From positions 1-64,000 of the forward strand of contig NVUM01000014.1 in assembly GCA_002733125.1 (NCBI GenBank): 64,000 bases of DNA. Direction: 5' to 3'. A program made the position numbers and the translations under genes. A model generated the notes under the pieces. The model was not told the DNA's origin, did no database searches, and saw only the letters and a list, made by a program, of their open reading frames with translations. Of the stretch, positions 35,720 through 44,936 are shown in pieces (position 1 is the first letter of the stretch; each line of letters begins with the position of its first letter). The DNA comes from Porticoccus sp. (GTDB lineage Bacteria; Pseudomonadota; Gammaproteobacteria; Pseudomonadales; Porticoccaceae).

Positions 35720-35998
35720 ATGAAAACGGTGTTTCGCAAAATCTTCTGGCCTATCCTGCGTATTTTTGAGCACGATGCGCCTGCTCAGGGCTACCGGCCA
35801 TTGAACCGAAAAATCCTGCTTTTTGTGGGCATTCTTTTTTTGATGCTGACCGCCATATCTCTCTATTTTGTGGTTTCGGCAGCGGTCATGGGTGGACTGA
35901 TTCCTGTAATAGGCTTTTTGGTTGCTGGCACTGTTTGTCTGGTGGTTGCCCTGTTGGGCAGCGATGGGGCCGTGGTGAAAATCTGGGGAAGCAGGTAG
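35720..35998 (+). CDS. Small two-segment membrane protein, unknown
   Basis: A 92-residue protein with a short basic N-terminus and two hydrophobic segments (about 36-58 and 60-84), ending in a soluble tail AVVKIWGSR. No domain was recognised. It is followed by a strong bidirectional terminator. It lies 79 bp after the SDR, so possibly the same transcript. Confidence 0.65.
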   Translation: MKTVFRKIFWPILRIFEHDAPAQGYRPLNRKILLFVGILFLMLTAISLYFVVSAAVMGGLIPVIGFLVAGTVCLVVALLGSDGAVVKIWGSR

Positions 35999-36020
35999 CG
36001 TCATTCAAACAGCAATAGGC

Positions 36021-36049
36021 ATAAAAAGGGGCATACAGCCCCTTTTTAT
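36021..36049. terminator. Bidirectional intrinsic terminator
   Basis: ATAAAAAGGGGC (36021-36032), loop ATACA, GCCCCTTTTTAT (36038-36049): a perfect 12-bp stem with T and A tracts on both sides, between two convergent genes. Confidence 0.9.
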
Positions 36050-36070
36050 GATATTTGAGTCAGTATTACA

Positions 36071-36676
36071 TCAGATTTTCTGACCTTTCGGGAGATTCTC
36101 ATAGACCTCGTCATCGGGTGCGGCATTCAGGATTGCCTTGAAGTAGCTGCTGGGCAGTTTGATCTGGTAAGTGCGATTGCCCGTAATCGTAAGATCCATT
36201 CCCATATTGGCGCTGTCAAAGAAATTGATAAACGAGATCGGCAGGGCGATTCGCTCTTCGTAACGGCAATTGGCTGCCTCGCAGACATTTTCATCTTTCG
36301 ACATGGGTACCAGGCGAAGCTCGCCATCCTTGGTGGTTGCCTTGCTGTAGGAACGCCAGCCTTCATCATTGTACTGAGCTGTGACGTAGAGAATGTACTG
36401 GTCTTCACCCTCGAGATCTACAGCGCGCACCAGATAGATCTCGGAAAAATTCTCGGACAGCTTTTTTTCCGAGAGGGCAAAGTTCGGTCCGTAGGTGATT
36501 TCACCGTTGACCGGATCCATTTTGTATTCAATGAGTGTGCTGATTTCCTCGGGGGACTGCCAATCGATTTTGGCTTCTTTGGAAGCTTCCTGGGAAACAG
36601 GTTCGCTGTCTGAACCGGCGTGGACCTGCAGGGAAGCCAGTGCCAACAGGGCAAGGATCTGTGGAATTATTTTCAT
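36071..36676 (-). CDS. Exported protein of unknown function
   Basis: A 201-residue protein with a clean signal peptide (MKIIPQILALLALASLQVHA, cleaved before GSDSEP). The mature part is acidic, with two cysteines close together (NVCEAANCRYEERIALP) that may form a disulfide. Start at ATG 36676 because GGAG lies about 6 bp upstream and the signal peptide begins here. No family recognised; it is likely periplasmic. Confidence 0.7.
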   Translation of the reverse strand: MKIIPQILALLALASLQVHAGSDSEPVSQEASKEAKIDWQSPEEISTLIEYKMDPVNGEITYGPNFALSEKKLSENFSEIYLVRAVDLEGEDQYILYVTAQYNDEGWRSYSKATTKDGELRLVPMSKDENVCEAANCRYEERIALPISFINFFDSANMGMDLTITGNRTYQIKLPSSYFKAILNAAPDDEVYENLPKGQKI

Positions 36677-37077
36677 GTGTGACTCCATGGTATTGATGAG
36701 TGCTTGACGCGTTCATTTTTGTTGGTCGGTATGCTTGCGCTTTTGCCTGTGCATTTCAACCTGTTTATTGCTGGATAACGTTCCAGCATCACCTCATAGC
36801 CGTTTCGCAAATCGTGCTGTTAAACACAGATGTTACCGATATATCGGCAACTATGAGTCTTTCCGTTATCGATGGTTCCTGAGCAGGACAATTTTGATCA
36901 CAGCTGGTGCAAGAACCTTTCGTCGATAATTACGCGGGAGGAAGATATCTGGATCAGCGAAAACGAAGCAGGAGTCCGAGGTCGGGTTTCTCTGTTTTTT
37001 CAGGATCCCGGTGTTCTCAATGAATAGTGCCAACTATGCTAAGATGCCGGGTTTGCAATTGATGAATTCAGCCTGTT
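36677..37077. other. Gene-free stretch between divergent genes
   Basis: About 400 bp with no credible gene. It separates a leftward exported-protein gene from the rightward metallo-hydrolase gene and must hold both promoters. TATGCTAAGAT near 37034-37044 could be a -10 region for the latter. No repeats or terminators were noticed. Confidence 0.4.
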
Positions 37078-37719
37078 ATGAACCAAGCGACACCCTATAT
37101 CGTTCGAACCTTTCCAGTGGGGCCGTTGCAGTGTAACTGCACGGTCATAGGCGACCCGGCCACCCGCCGGGCACTGGTGGTTGACCCCGGTGGCAATGCC
37201 GCAGATATTCAGGCCATTCTGGCAGAACTGCAGTTGGTGGTTGTGGCAATTATTCATACCCACGCGCATCTGGATCATATATTGGCCGCTGGTGAGATCA
37301 AAAAAGCTACTGGTGCACCCATTTATCTGCACCGTCAGGACATGTTTCTGTGGCGTGGTGTCGCGGAACAATGTGCCATGTTTGGCGTGCCGCTGGTGAC
37401 TCTGCCCGATCCGGATCATTATTTTGAGGATGACCATGATTTGGGTTGTTGTGGCGGGGTGGCAATGCATACCCCTGGACACACGCCGGGTTCCACCAGT
37501 TTCTGGTTCGAACCAGCCGATCTGCTGATTGCGGGGGATACCCTGTTTCGCAGTGGTATCGGCCGCACCGATTTGCCCGGTGGCAATCACGGTCAGATAG
37601 TCAAATCCATTCGCGAGCGGCTCTATACCCTGGATGACAATGTGGCCGTGGTCACCGGACACGGGCCGGGTACCACGATTGGTGATGAGAAGTACCACAA
37701 CAGGTTCGTGCGGGCCTGA
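37078..37719 (+). CDS. MBL-fold metallo-hydrolase (glyoxalase II-like, YcbL type)
   Basis: A 213-residue metallo-beta-lactamase-fold hydrolase. HTHAHLDHILAAGE (HxHxDH, about 60-66), HTPGHTPGS (metal His), GDTLFRSGIGRTDLPGG (bridging Asp) and TGHGPGTT (last His) are all present. Proteins of this group hydrolyse thioesters such as S-lactoylglutathione, though the exact substrate is uncertain. First of a run of plus-strand housekeeping genes. Confidence 0.9.
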   Translation: MNQATPYIVRTFPVGPLQCNCTVIGDPATRRALVVDPGGNAADIQAILAELQLVVVAIIHTHAHLDHILAAGEIKKATGAPIYLHRQDMFLWRGVAEQCAMFGVPLVTLPDPDHYFEDDHDLGCCGGVAMHTPGHTPGSTSFWFEPADLLIAGDTLFRSGIGRTDLPGGNHGQIVKSIRERLYTLDDNVAVVTGHGPGTTIGDEKYHNRFVRA

Positions 37720-37752
37720 ATGCCCGCTTCCCCCAACAGAGACGGAGTGCTT

Positions 37753-38373
37753 ATGAAGCAACAGATACTGGCGATGCTGGAGTTGCAGAATGCGATGAAT
37801 AGCAGGGTGAATGAGAACTGGGCCGAGCAGCATTTTGCATGGTATCGGGCGATATGGGTGGAATGTGCCGAATTGCTTGATCACTATGGTTGGAAGTGGT
37901 GGAAAAAACAGACGCCGGATGCAAACCAGGTAAAACTGGAGCTGGTGGATATCTGGCATTTCGGCCTCAGTATTCTGCTGCTGGAATCCCGGGATCATCA
38001 TGGAAATATTGCCCGGTTGGTGGAGCAACAACTGGCGAATGCGAGACCCTCCGGGGATTTTCGTGAAGACCTCGAGGCGTTTACCCTGAACACCCTGCAA
38101 ACCAAAAAGTTTGATGTGGCCGGGTTCGGTGCCTTGATGGCGGGGGTGGGGTTGAGTTTTGATGAACTCTACACCCGCTATGTCGGTAAAAATGTGCTGA
38201 ACTTTTTTCGCCAGGATCACGGTTACCAGGACGGCAGCTACCGCAAGCAGTGGGGCAGCAAGGAAGATAATGAGCACTTGGTGGAAGCGGTTGCGGAACT
38301 TGATCATCGTTGCCCTGAGTTCAAGGATGATCTCTACCAGGCCCTGCAGAACCGCTATGCCGACAGCGCCTGA
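37753..38373 (+). CDS. Dimeric dUTP diphosphatase (all-alpha NTP-PPase superfamily)
   Basis: A 206-residue helical protein. WVECAELLDHYGWKWWKK (about 34-51) supplies the ExxE metal site and LELVDIWHF (about 60-68) the second ExxD site of dimeric dUTPases. KNVLNFFRQDHGYQDGSYRK is the conserved substrate-side segment. It hydrolyses dUTP to dUMP and pyrophosphate. Start at ATG 37753 with GGAG 6 bp upstream; an earlier in-frame ATG immediately after the preceding stop is not supported. Confidence 0.88.
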   Translation: MKQQILAMLELQNAMNSRVNENWAEQHFAWYRAIWVECAELLDHYGWKWWKKQTPDANQVKLELVDIWHFGLSILLLESRDHHGNIARLVEQQLANARPSGDFREDLEAFTLNTLQTKKFDVAGFGALMAGVGLSFDELYTRYVGKNVLNFFRQDHGYQDGSYRKQWGSKEDNEHLVEAVAELDHRCPEFKDDLYQALQNRYADSA

Positions 38374-38474
38374 CCTGTTTGGGCGCATGCCTTAAAAACC
38401 GATAGAATTACCTCTTTCAGAGTGGCCTCTTTTCAGAGTGGTTTCATAACCCAAAAAACAGTTACAAGACAATC

Positions 38475-39341
38475 ATGATCGATTTCGATACTCGCAAACA
38501 GCGGCTGGAATTCAACAAGCTGCAAAAACGCTTGCGCCGCAATGTGGGCAAGGCCATTGCCGACTTCAATATGATTGAAGAGGGTGACAAGGTGATGGTC
38601 TGCCTCTCCGGCGGGAAAGATTCCTACGGTATGCTGGATATTTTGCTGGGCCTGCAGAAAACCGCACCGGTCAGCTTTGAGCTGGTCGCCGTCAATCTCG
38701 ACCAGAAACAACCCGGCTTTCCGCCGGAGGTGTTGCCCCGCTATTTGACCGAGCTGGGGGTTCCCTTTCATATTCTGGAAAAGGACACCTACAGTGTTGT
38801 CACCGAGTTGATTCCGGAAGGCAAGACCTACTGCAGTCTCTGTTCGCGGCTGCGGCGCGGGACCTTGTACGGTTTTGCCGAGCAGATTGGTGCCACCAGA
38901 ATCGCCCTTGGCCATCACCGCGATGACATGATTGAAACCCTGTTTCTGAATATGTTCTACGGTGGAAAACTGAAGTCCATGCCGCCAAAATTGCTCAGCG
39001 ATGACAAGCAGAATATGGTGATACGCCCACTTGCCTACTGCAAGGAAAGCGATCTGGAGCGCTATGCCATAGCCAAGCAGTTTCCGATTATTCCCTGTAA
39101 CCTGTGCGGTTCTCAGGATGGTTTGCAGCGGAAGGTTATCAAGGACATGCTGCAAACCTGGGAGAAAGAGCATCCCGGACGCCTGGAAACGATTTTTAGT
39201 GCCATTCAGTCCGTTGAGCCCTCACAGCTGGCCGATGCCGCCCTGTTTGACTTTGCGGATTTAAAACTGGAACGGGCGCCACGTATCGGCGCGGTCAATC
39301 TCTGGGATGCCGATAGCGATGCTGTCCGCGAGCCTGCCTGA
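38475..39341 (+). CDS. ttcA: tRNA 2-thiocytidine(32) synthetase TtcA
   Basis: A 288-residue enzyme that thiolates C32 of several tRNAs. It has the ATP PP-loop SGGKDSYGM (about 44-52), and the two CxxC pairs that bind the iron-sulfur cluster are CSLC (about 116-119) and CNLC (about 207-210). [14 protein letters not shown] is also typical. It is separated from dnaX by about 70 bp. Confidence 0.96.
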   Translation: MIDFDTRKQRLEFNKLQKRLRRNVGKAIADFNMIEEGDKVMVCLSGGKDSYGMLDILLGLQKTAPVSFELVAVNLDQKQPGFPPEVLPRYLTELGVPFHILEKDTYSVVTELIPEGKTYCSLCSRLRRGTLYGFAEQIGATRIALGHHRDDMIETLFLNMFYGGKLKSMPPKLLSDDKQNMVIRPLAYCKESDLERYAIAKQFPIIPCNLCGSQDGLQRKVIKDMLQTWEKEHPGRLETIFSAIQSVEPSQLADAALFDFADLKLERAPRIGAVNLWDADSDAVREPA

Positions 39342-39411
39342 TGCGCTACGGCTTTCGGTGTCGGAGTGATCACCCTATAATCATTCCTTTCAGCAAGGCG
39401 GATACTGCCCC

Positions 39412-41424
39412 ATGAGTTATCAGGTTCTGGCCCGCAAGTGGCGCCCTCGCAATTTCAGCGAGATGGTTGGGCAGGAGCATGTGTTGCGGGCCCTGATCAA
39501 TGCCCTCGATAACAATCGGCTACACCATGCCTATCTATTTACCGGTACCCGGGGTGTGGGGAAAACCACCATTGCCCGGATTCTGGCCAAATGCCTCAAT
39601 TGTGATACGGGCATCAGCTCTAATCCCTGTGGTACATGCAGTGCCTGTGTGTCGATCGCAGAGGGTCGGTTTGTTGATCTGATCGAAGTGGATGCAGCTT
39701 CCCGTACCAAGGTCGAAGACACCCGGGAGCTGCTGGACAATGTTCAATACGCACCGACGGCGGGGCGCTTTAAAGTCTATCTGATCGACGAGGTGCATAT
39801 GCTCTCCGGTCACAGCTTTAACGCACTGCTGAAAACCCTTGAAGAACCGCCACCTCACGTGAAATTTCTGCTGGCCACCACGGATCCGCAAAAATTGCCG
39901 GTGACGATTCTGTCGCGCTGCCTGCAATTTAATCTCAAGCATCTAAGCCCCGAGCGGATTGTGGAGCATCTGCAATTTGTGTTGGGTGAGGAGAAGGTTC
40001 CCTGCGAGGAGGCGGGTCTCTGGGCCCTGGCCCGCTCTGCCGACGGCAGTATGCGAGACGCCCTGAGCCTGGCCGATCAGGCCATTGCTCACGGTGGTGG
40101 CAAAATCACCGAGGCGGAAGTCTATGACATGCTGGGCACCATCGACCTTGGGGCTATTGCCGATATTGCCCGGGCACTGGCCAACCGTGATGCGGTGGAT
40201 GTACTGGCGGTAGTCGGGCGTATGGCGGAGCACGCTCCGGATTTTGGTGCCGCACTGGCCGATCTGCTGTCGGTCTGGCACCGGGTTGCCATCGCCCAAA
40301 CCGTTCCCGATGCGCTGGACAATCGTCATGGTGATGACCCGTTGGTGCGCGAGTTGGCAAAAGCACTCAGCCCCGAAGATGTTCAGTTGTTTTACCAGAT
40401 AGCCCTGTTGGGGCGACGCGACTTGCCGCTGGCACCGGAACCCCGAATCGGCTTTGAAATGGCTCTGCTGAGAATGCTGGCATTTCAGCCGGCGGCAGAC
40501 AGTGCTGTACAAGCACCCCCGGTAGCAGGGGGTGCGCCTACTGTGTCCGCTACTCCGACCGCAGAGGAGGCGGAGGGGGCGCCAAAAAAGCCCTTATCCG
40601 GTGATCGCCGCAGCGCGTCGTCAGCGACTGTACAGGCAGGTTCTGTAGAAACCTTCTCTGTAGAAACATTGAAACCAGCTGTGAATCGATCATCGGTTGA
40701 CGCTGCCCCGGATGTTGCGATGGATGGTGCCATTGCAGCCGAGGCAACGGAAACGCTGTCCGCCAATCCCGCTGTCGTCGATCTGCCCAAGCCATCAACT
40801 ACAGCTGTGGCGGTAACGCCTATAGAGCCGGCACCGTGGGTTGAGTCGGAGACGCTGGCCTCATTTTCCCGTCAGGCCCGACATCAGACTGCTGTTGAGA
40901 ATAAAACGGGGCCCGTATCGGGTCAGCAGCCAGGGGTAACTCGTGATTTGACGCCGGCAGTGCAGGCCGATGACGTGGTGCCCGAGATTGCTGAACGTGC
41001 GAATCCTCCAATGGCAGTGAATCCGGTGCCGTTGGCTGAGGTTGTGCCGGATCGCTGGATTGAGATTTACCAGGGACTTCAGGTGGCTGGTTTACTGCAA
41101 AATATTGCCGCCAATTTGTGCCTGGTGGAAGTCGATGGCCCAACGTTGCACTTTGTGCTGGATATCGCCAGTAGTTCGCTGTATGAGGAATCGCATCAGC
41201 AGCGCCTCGCCGATGTCCTCACAGAATACTTTGGCGAGCCAGTGACTGTGCAGATTGAAGTGGGTGCAGTCGCTACTGAAACGCCTTTGGCTCGCACTGA
41301 AAGACTGCGCCGTGAACGCCAGTCGCAGGCGGTGGAGCAGCTGCGACTGGATCCCAATGTCCGGCGAATCACCGAGCTGTTTAACGGGGTTTTGCTGGAA
41401 AATACAATTAAACCAATAGATTAA
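39412..41424 (+). CDS. dnaX: DNA polymerase III subunit tau (and gamma by frameshift)
   Basis: A 670-residue clamp-loader ATPase. Walker [10 protein letters not shown] (45-53), zinc module cysteines 61, 64, 73, 76, 79, Walker B/DExH in LIDEVHML and sensor SRC in ILSRCLQF. Domain III ends at about 370; a Pro/Ala/Thr-rich linker (370-540) follows, then the tau-specific C-terminal domain ([20 protein letters not shown]). At codons 392-393 the sequence A AAA AAG with a purine-rich stretch upstream and TGA in the -1 frame would produce a gamma-like form of about 397 residues. First gene of dnaX-ybaB-recR. Confidence 0.96.
   Translation: MSYQVLARKWRPRNFSEMVGQEHVLRALINALDNNRLHHAYLFTGTRGVGKTTIARILAKCLNCDTGISSNPCGTCSACVSIAEGRFVDLIEVDAASRTKVEDTRELLDNVQYAPTAGRFKVYLIDEVHMLSGHSFNALLKTLEEPPPHVKFLLATTDPQKLPVTILSRCLQFNLKHLSPERIVEHLQFVLGEEKVPCEEAGLWALARSADGSMRDALSLADQAIAHGGGKITEAEVYDMLGTIDLGAIADIARALANRDAVDVLAVVGRMAEHAPDFGAALADLLSVWHRVAIAQTVPDALDNRHGDDPLVRELAKALSPEDVQLFYQIALLGRRDLPLAPEPRIGFEMALLRMLAFQPAADSAVQAPPVAGGAPTVSATPTAEEAEGAPKKPLSGDRRSASSATVQAGSVETFSVETLKPAVNRSSVDAAPDVAMDGAIAAEATETLSANPAVVDLPKPSTTAVAVTPIEPAPWVESETLASFSRQARHQTAVENKTGPVSGQQPGVTRDLTPAVQADDVVPEIAERANPPMAVNPVPLAEVVPDRWIEIYQGLQVAGLLQNIAANLCLVEVDGPTLHFVLDIASSSLYEESHQQRLADVLTEYFGEPVTVQIEVGAVATETPLARTERLRRERQSQAVEQLRLDPNVRRITELFNGVLLENTIKPID
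40565..40604 (+). promoter_or_regulatory. Programmed -1 ribosomal frameshift signal in dnaX
   Basis: AGGAGG (40565-40570) and GGAGG (40572-40576) act as internal Shine-Dalgarno-like elements upstream of the slippery heptamer A AAA AAG (40584-40590), which is in the correct zero-frame phase (codons AAA AAG). After a -1 slip the ribosome reads GCC CTT ATC CGG TGA, stopping at 40602-40604. This matches the E. coli dnaX device in heptamer and logic. The downstream hairpin is weak (GTCG/CGAC around TCAG). Confidence 0.8.
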
Positions 41425-41441
41425 TAAATATCGGTAACTTT

Positions 41442-41759
41442 ATGAATATAAATGAATTAATGAAGCAAGCTCAGGACATGCAAACAAAGATGCAGCAATT
41501 GCAGGCCGAGGCAGCCAAAACAGAGGTCACCGGGGAAGCGGGTGCCGGTCTGGTTCAGGTGGTGATGAATGGTCGCCACGATGTGCGCAAGGTCAATCTG
41601 GATCCATCCCTGCTCAGTGAAGAAAAAGGGTTCCTGGAAGATCTGTTGGCAGCAGCTGTCAATGATGCCGTCAGGAAGGTCGAGGAGGACCAGCGCAAAC
41701 AGATGGAAAAACTCACCGGTGGCATGCAGATGCCGCCTGGTTTTCAGATGCCTTTTTGA
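41442..41759 (+). CDS. ybaB: YbaB/EbfC family nucleoid-associated protein
   Basis: A 105-residue DNA-binding protein. [20 protein letters not shown] is the helical N-terminus, VKLNLDPS-like [20 protein letters not shown] the conserved core, and the Met-rich end MPPGFQMPF is typical. It is conserved between dnaX and recR in gammaproteobacteria. Confidence 0.95.
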   Translation: MNINELMKQAQDMQTKMQQLQAEAAKTEVTGEAGAGLVQVVMNGRHDVRKVNLDPSLLSEEKGFLEDLLAAAVNDAVRKVEEDQRKQMEKLTGGMQMPPGFQMPF

Positions 41760-41784
41760 GCTGTTGATCAGGTGGCAAGACAGG

Positions 41785-41808
41785 ACGCACCTTGATTGAA
41801 GGGTGCGT
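41785..41808 (+). terminator. Weak stem-loop between ybaB and recR
   Basis: ACGCACC (41785-41791) pairs with GGTGCGT (41802-41808) across a 10-nt loop. There is no T run, so it may adjust recR expression rather than stop transcription fully. Confidence 0.3.
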
Positions 41809-41840
41809 TCGAATGATTCCCCGGAGATTGGAAACAGATT

Positions 41841-42434
41841 GTGTTCAGCCCTTTGATAGACGAATTGATTGATGCCTTGCGCTGTCTGCCCGGTGTGGGC
41901 CCAAAATCTGCCCAGCGAATGGCGCTGCAATTGCTGGAGCGCAATCGCGATGGGGCAGTACGTCTCTCCAGTGCTCTGAATCAGGCCGCTGAACACGTGC
42001 GGCGTTGCCGAATGTGCCGGACCCTGACGGAAGCCGATCTGTGTGAGATATGCAGTAATGGACGCCGCGATATTCATCAGTTATGCGTGGTGGAAACACC
42101 GGCCGACATGTTTGCTATTGAGCACAGTGGCAGTTATCGGGGCCGTTATTTTGTCCTGCTGGGCCATCTTTCGCCGATTGATGGTATCGGGCCGGATGCC
42201 ATCGGTGTCGATCATCTGATGTCCCGGTTGGCTGAAGAAGAGATCAATGAATTGATTCTGGCCACGAATCTCACCGTCGAGGGCGAAACCACGGCCCATT
42301 ACATCAGTGAAAGAGCCAGAATGCTCAATGTGACAGTGAGTCGTATCGCCCACGGAGTGCCAATGGGTGGCGAGCTTGAATATGTGGATGGCGGAACCCT
42401 GTCCCATGCCTTTACCAGCCGCAAACAACTATAG
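41841..42434 (+). CDS. recR: Recombination mediator RecR
   Basis: A 197-residue protein of the RecFOR gap-repair pathway. N-terminal helix-hairpin-helix ([18 protein letters not shown]), a Cys4 zinc motif ([16 protein letters not shown], about 56-71) and a Toprim domain ([14 protein letters not shown], then [18 protein letters not shown]). GTG start at 41841 without an alternative ATG nearby. Standard length. Confidence 0.96.
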   Translation: MFSPLIDELIDALRCLPGVGPKSAQRMALQLLERNRDGAVRLSSALNQAAEHVRRCRMCRTLTEADLCEICSNGRRDIHQLCVVETPADMFAIEHSGSYRGRYFVLLGHLSPIDGIGPDAIGVDHLMSRLAEEEINELILATNLTVEGETTAHYISERARMLNVTVSRIAHGVPMGGELEYVDGGTLSHAFTSRKQL

Positions 42435-42491
42435 TGGGTCTGCCAATTCATGCCGCAGATTTCTTAATGACCTTTGTAACGGGAAGCACTG

Positions 42492-43661
42492 ATGTCTGAA
42501 CAAATACCGCCACCGATTCTGGTGGCTGACAGTGCCGCTTTGAGCCACTGCGTCGAAGCGCTGCATAAATCCGATGTGCTGGCTGTTGACACCGAGTTTA
42601 TGCGGACCGATACGTTTTACCCGATATTGGGTTTGATCCAGATATTTGACGGCCAGCAATGCTGGCTAATTGATCCCGTGGCACTGGATTCACTCGATGA
42701 GCTGGGCAGCGTTTTTAAAAACCCGGCAATCATCAAGGTATTCCACTCCTGTTCTGAGGATCTGGAGGTGTTGCAGCATGTGATGGGTACTCTGCCTCAA
42801 CCCCTGTTTGATACCCAGATTGCGGCGGCGTTGTCCGGTTTTGGGTTCTCCCGGGGCTATGCTGCCTTGGTGGACGACATGCTGGGTCATCACGTGCCCA
42901 AGGGCGAGACCCGCTCAGACTGGCTGCAGCGGCCTCTCAGTGAGGCGCAACTGGGTTATGCGGCTTCTGATGTTTATTTCCTGCTGCCTGTCTACCATTT
43001 GTTGGTGGCGGCGCTGAAAAAACTTGACCGGACGGTATGGATGGACGAGGAAATGGCGACATTGGTCGGTCGTTCGCTTAAGACCGATGACACTGCAGAC
43101 TATTATCGAAAGGTTAAGGGTGCCTGGAAGCTGGAAGCGAAAGCGCTGCTGGTATTGCAAGCAATTTGCCAGTGGCGGGAAGTCGAAGCGCGGCAGCGCA
43201 ATCGTCCGCGCAACCGCCTGATAGCTGACCGGACCCTGCTGGATATTGCCATCGCGCAACCGGCCAACAAGCAGTCACTGGCCGGTATCGAAGGCATATT
43301 TCCCGGTTTTTTACGCCGGTATGGCGACGATCTTCTGTCGCTGATTCATCGGGCGCAGAGTGATCATGTATCAAATCCCAAACCCTTGCCGCCGCTGGAT
43401 GCGCCTTTGCCAAAAGCGGCCCGGGATATGGCAAAGGAGCTTAAGGCGGTGGCCAGCGAATGCGCAGAATCCCGCAACCTGTCGGTTGAAATGCTGGTCA
43501 GAAAGCGCGATATTGAAGAGTTGGTGCGTTCGGCGGTCGATACCGGCAAGCCCCGTCTCTCTGCTGCATTGCGGGAAGGCTGGCGCTATGAACTGATCGG
43601 ACAGACGCTTCTTGCAGAAGTCAGTCGTCTGTCATCCAATCCGAGTGCCGTCAATGAGTAA
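42492..43661 (+). CDS. rnd: Ribonuclease D
   Basis: A 389-residue 3'-5' exoribonuclease of the DEDDy group: DTEFMRTDTF (about 34-43), HSCSEDLEVL, and QLGYAASDVYFLLPVY with the catalytic Tyr and Asp. An HRDC domain follows (WREVEARQRNRPRNRLIADR, about 215-300). It trims tRNA precursors and other structured RNAs. The gene end overlaps the ycgL start by 8 bases. Confidence 0.95.
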   Translation: MSEQIPPPILVADSAALSHCVEALHKSDVLAVDTEFMRTDTFYPILGLIQIFDGQQCWLIDPVALDSLDELGSVFKNPAIIKVFHSCSEDLEVLQHVMGTLPQPLFDTQIAAALSGFGFSRGYAALVDDMLGHHVPKGETRSDWLQRPLSEAQLGYAASDVYFLLPVYHLLVAALKKLDRTVWMDEEMATLVGRSLKTDDTADYYRKVKGAWKLEAKALLVLQAICQWREVEARQRNRPRNRLIADRTLLDIAIAQPANKQSLAGIEGIFPGFLRRYGDDLLSLIHRAQSDHVSNPKPLPPLDAPLPKAARDMAKELKAVASECAESRNLSVEMLVRKRDIEELVRSAVDTGKPRLSAALREGWRYELIGQTLLAEVSRLSSNPSAVNE

Positions 43662-43938
43662 ACAAATCTGCAAAATCTATCGCAGCTCGAAAAACGAAGC
43701 CATGTATCTCTATGTCGATCATCAGGAGGACCTGGATCGAATCCCAGAGCCGTTGTTGCAGCGATTTGGCAAACCCAAACTGGCAATGACCCTGGCGTTG
43801 TCTTTGGATAAAAAGCTGGCCAGAGCCGATATTGCCAAGGTGCTCGAAGCGATCAGAGAGCAGGGCTATTACCTGCAGTTGCCACCAAGTCCCGAGGCAT
43901 ACATGCAGGAATTGCGTAATAAAAACGACAAGCTTTAA
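43654..43938 (+). CDS. ycgL: YcgL domain-containing protein
   Basis: A 94-residue small protein (KQICKIYRSSKNEAMYLYVD, then PLLQRFGKPKLAMTLAL), matching the YcgL family of unknown function found in gammaproteobacteria. The ATG overlaps the rnd stop region. ycgN follows 11 bp later, giving the conserved rnd-ycgL-ycgN run. Confidence 0.93.
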   Translation: MSKQICKIYRSSKNEAMYLYVDHQEDLDRIPEPLLQRFGKPKLAMTLALSLDKKLARADIAKVLEAIREQGYYLQLPPSPEAYMQELRNKNDKL

Positions 43939-43949
43939 AGGGTAAGTGA

Positions 43950-44396
43950 TTGAGCAAAAAACCTTTTTGGGAAGAAAAACCACTGGCAGAGATGAGTCGG
44001 TACGAATGGGAGCAGCTCTGTGATGGTTGCGCCCGATGTTGTCTGCACAAGCTTGAAGATGAGGAAAATGGCGATATCTTTTATACGGATGTTGCCTGTA
44101 AGTTGCTCGACCAGACCAGCTGCCGTTGCGTTGATTACCGGCATCGGCTGGCAAAAGTGCCCGATTGCCTGGCCCTGTCATCCGAAAAGATAGACCAGTT
44201 TCACTGGTTGCCGGATACCTGTGCCTACCGTCTACTGGCTGCCGGCCGTCAATTGAAAGCCTGGCATCCGCTGGTTTCCGGTGATCCTGAATCAGTACAC
44301 CGGGCAGGCATTTCAGTCCGGGGCAGGGTGGTTGAAGAATTTTCGGTAGCAGAGCAGGATATGGAGGATCATGTGATCCACTGGGTGAGCAGTTGA
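43950..44396 (+). CDS. ycgN: YcgN family cysteine-cluster protein
   Basis: A 148-residue protein with the Cys cluster LCDGCARCCLHK (about 26-37) and further Cys at CKLLDQTSCRCVDY and PDCLAL, suggesting a metal or Fe-S site. UPF0260 family; function unknown. TTG start at 43950 supported by its position 11 bp after ycgL and by GGGTAAG upstream. Confidence 0.93.
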   Translation: MSKKPFWEEKPLAEMSRYEWEQLCDGCARCCLHKLEDEENGDIFYTDVACKLLDQTSCRCVDYRHRLAKVPDCLALSSEKIDQFHWLPDTCAYRLLAAGRQLKAWHPLVSGDPESVHRAGISVRGRVVEEFSVAEQDMEDHVIHWVSS

Positions 44397-44564
44397 TCCG
44401 GTTTTTTTTGAGTTCTCTTTGACATTTTCTGCCAACTGGTTTTTAGTGGCGGCCTCTGCTTCTCAGAGGGTGAATCAAAACATCCCGGGCAAACATCACC
44501 ATTAGGTTATACTCGCCGATCACGGATTGAATAACGGACGTATCAAAGGGAAAGGAGCGTATTT

Positions 44565-44936
44565 ATGTATTCAGACGAAAACTATCTTTGGGGGCTGGTC
44601 GCCTATTATGTCGGTAGTGGGCTGGTGTTGCTTTTTTTATGGCGTTTTCGCGAGCTGTTACCCGGTAGGCATTTTCGCAATGTGCTGCTGCTGTTGATCA
44701 GTGCCACTTTACTGGTACCTATCAAGGCCTACCCCGACCTCCACTATCTGGCCCCGGCCTGGTTTGTCAGCTTGTATGAGGGGCTAACCAATGCTTCGGA
44801 TCAGGGTTATTTGCGTGGAGCGCTGCCCATCTTCGTATGCTTTTTTGCAGCATTGCTGGTTTATACTGGTGGGCAGCTGATTGCCGGTCAGTTTGTTCGA
44901 TCCTCCAGGACTGCAGATCACGAAGTGAATTCCTAG
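44565..44936 (+). CDS. Membrane protein of unknown function
   Basis: A 123-residue protein with three hydrophobic segments (about 10-26, 37-55 and 88-112). Strong ribosome site AAAGGAG 7 bp before the ATG. No known domain. Its stop overlaps the end of the convergent ABC-F gene by 4 bp. Confidence 0.7.
   Translation: MYSDENYLWGLVAYYVGSGLVLLFLWRFRELLPGRHFRNVLLLLISATLLVPIKAYPDLHYLAPAWFVSLYEGLTNASDQGYLRGALPIFVCFFAALLVYTGGQLIAGQFVRSSRTADHEVNS

Noticed and set aside
37039-38388. A 449-codon open frame on the minus strand
   Set aside because: It lies opposite two well-supported plus-strand genes (metallo-hydrolase and dUTPase), has no recognisable domain, and is a shadow of high-GC codon use.
38421-38455. 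Direct repeat TTTCAGAGTGG (two copies) before ttcA
   Set aside because: Too short and isolated to assign as an operator; no known regulator matches.
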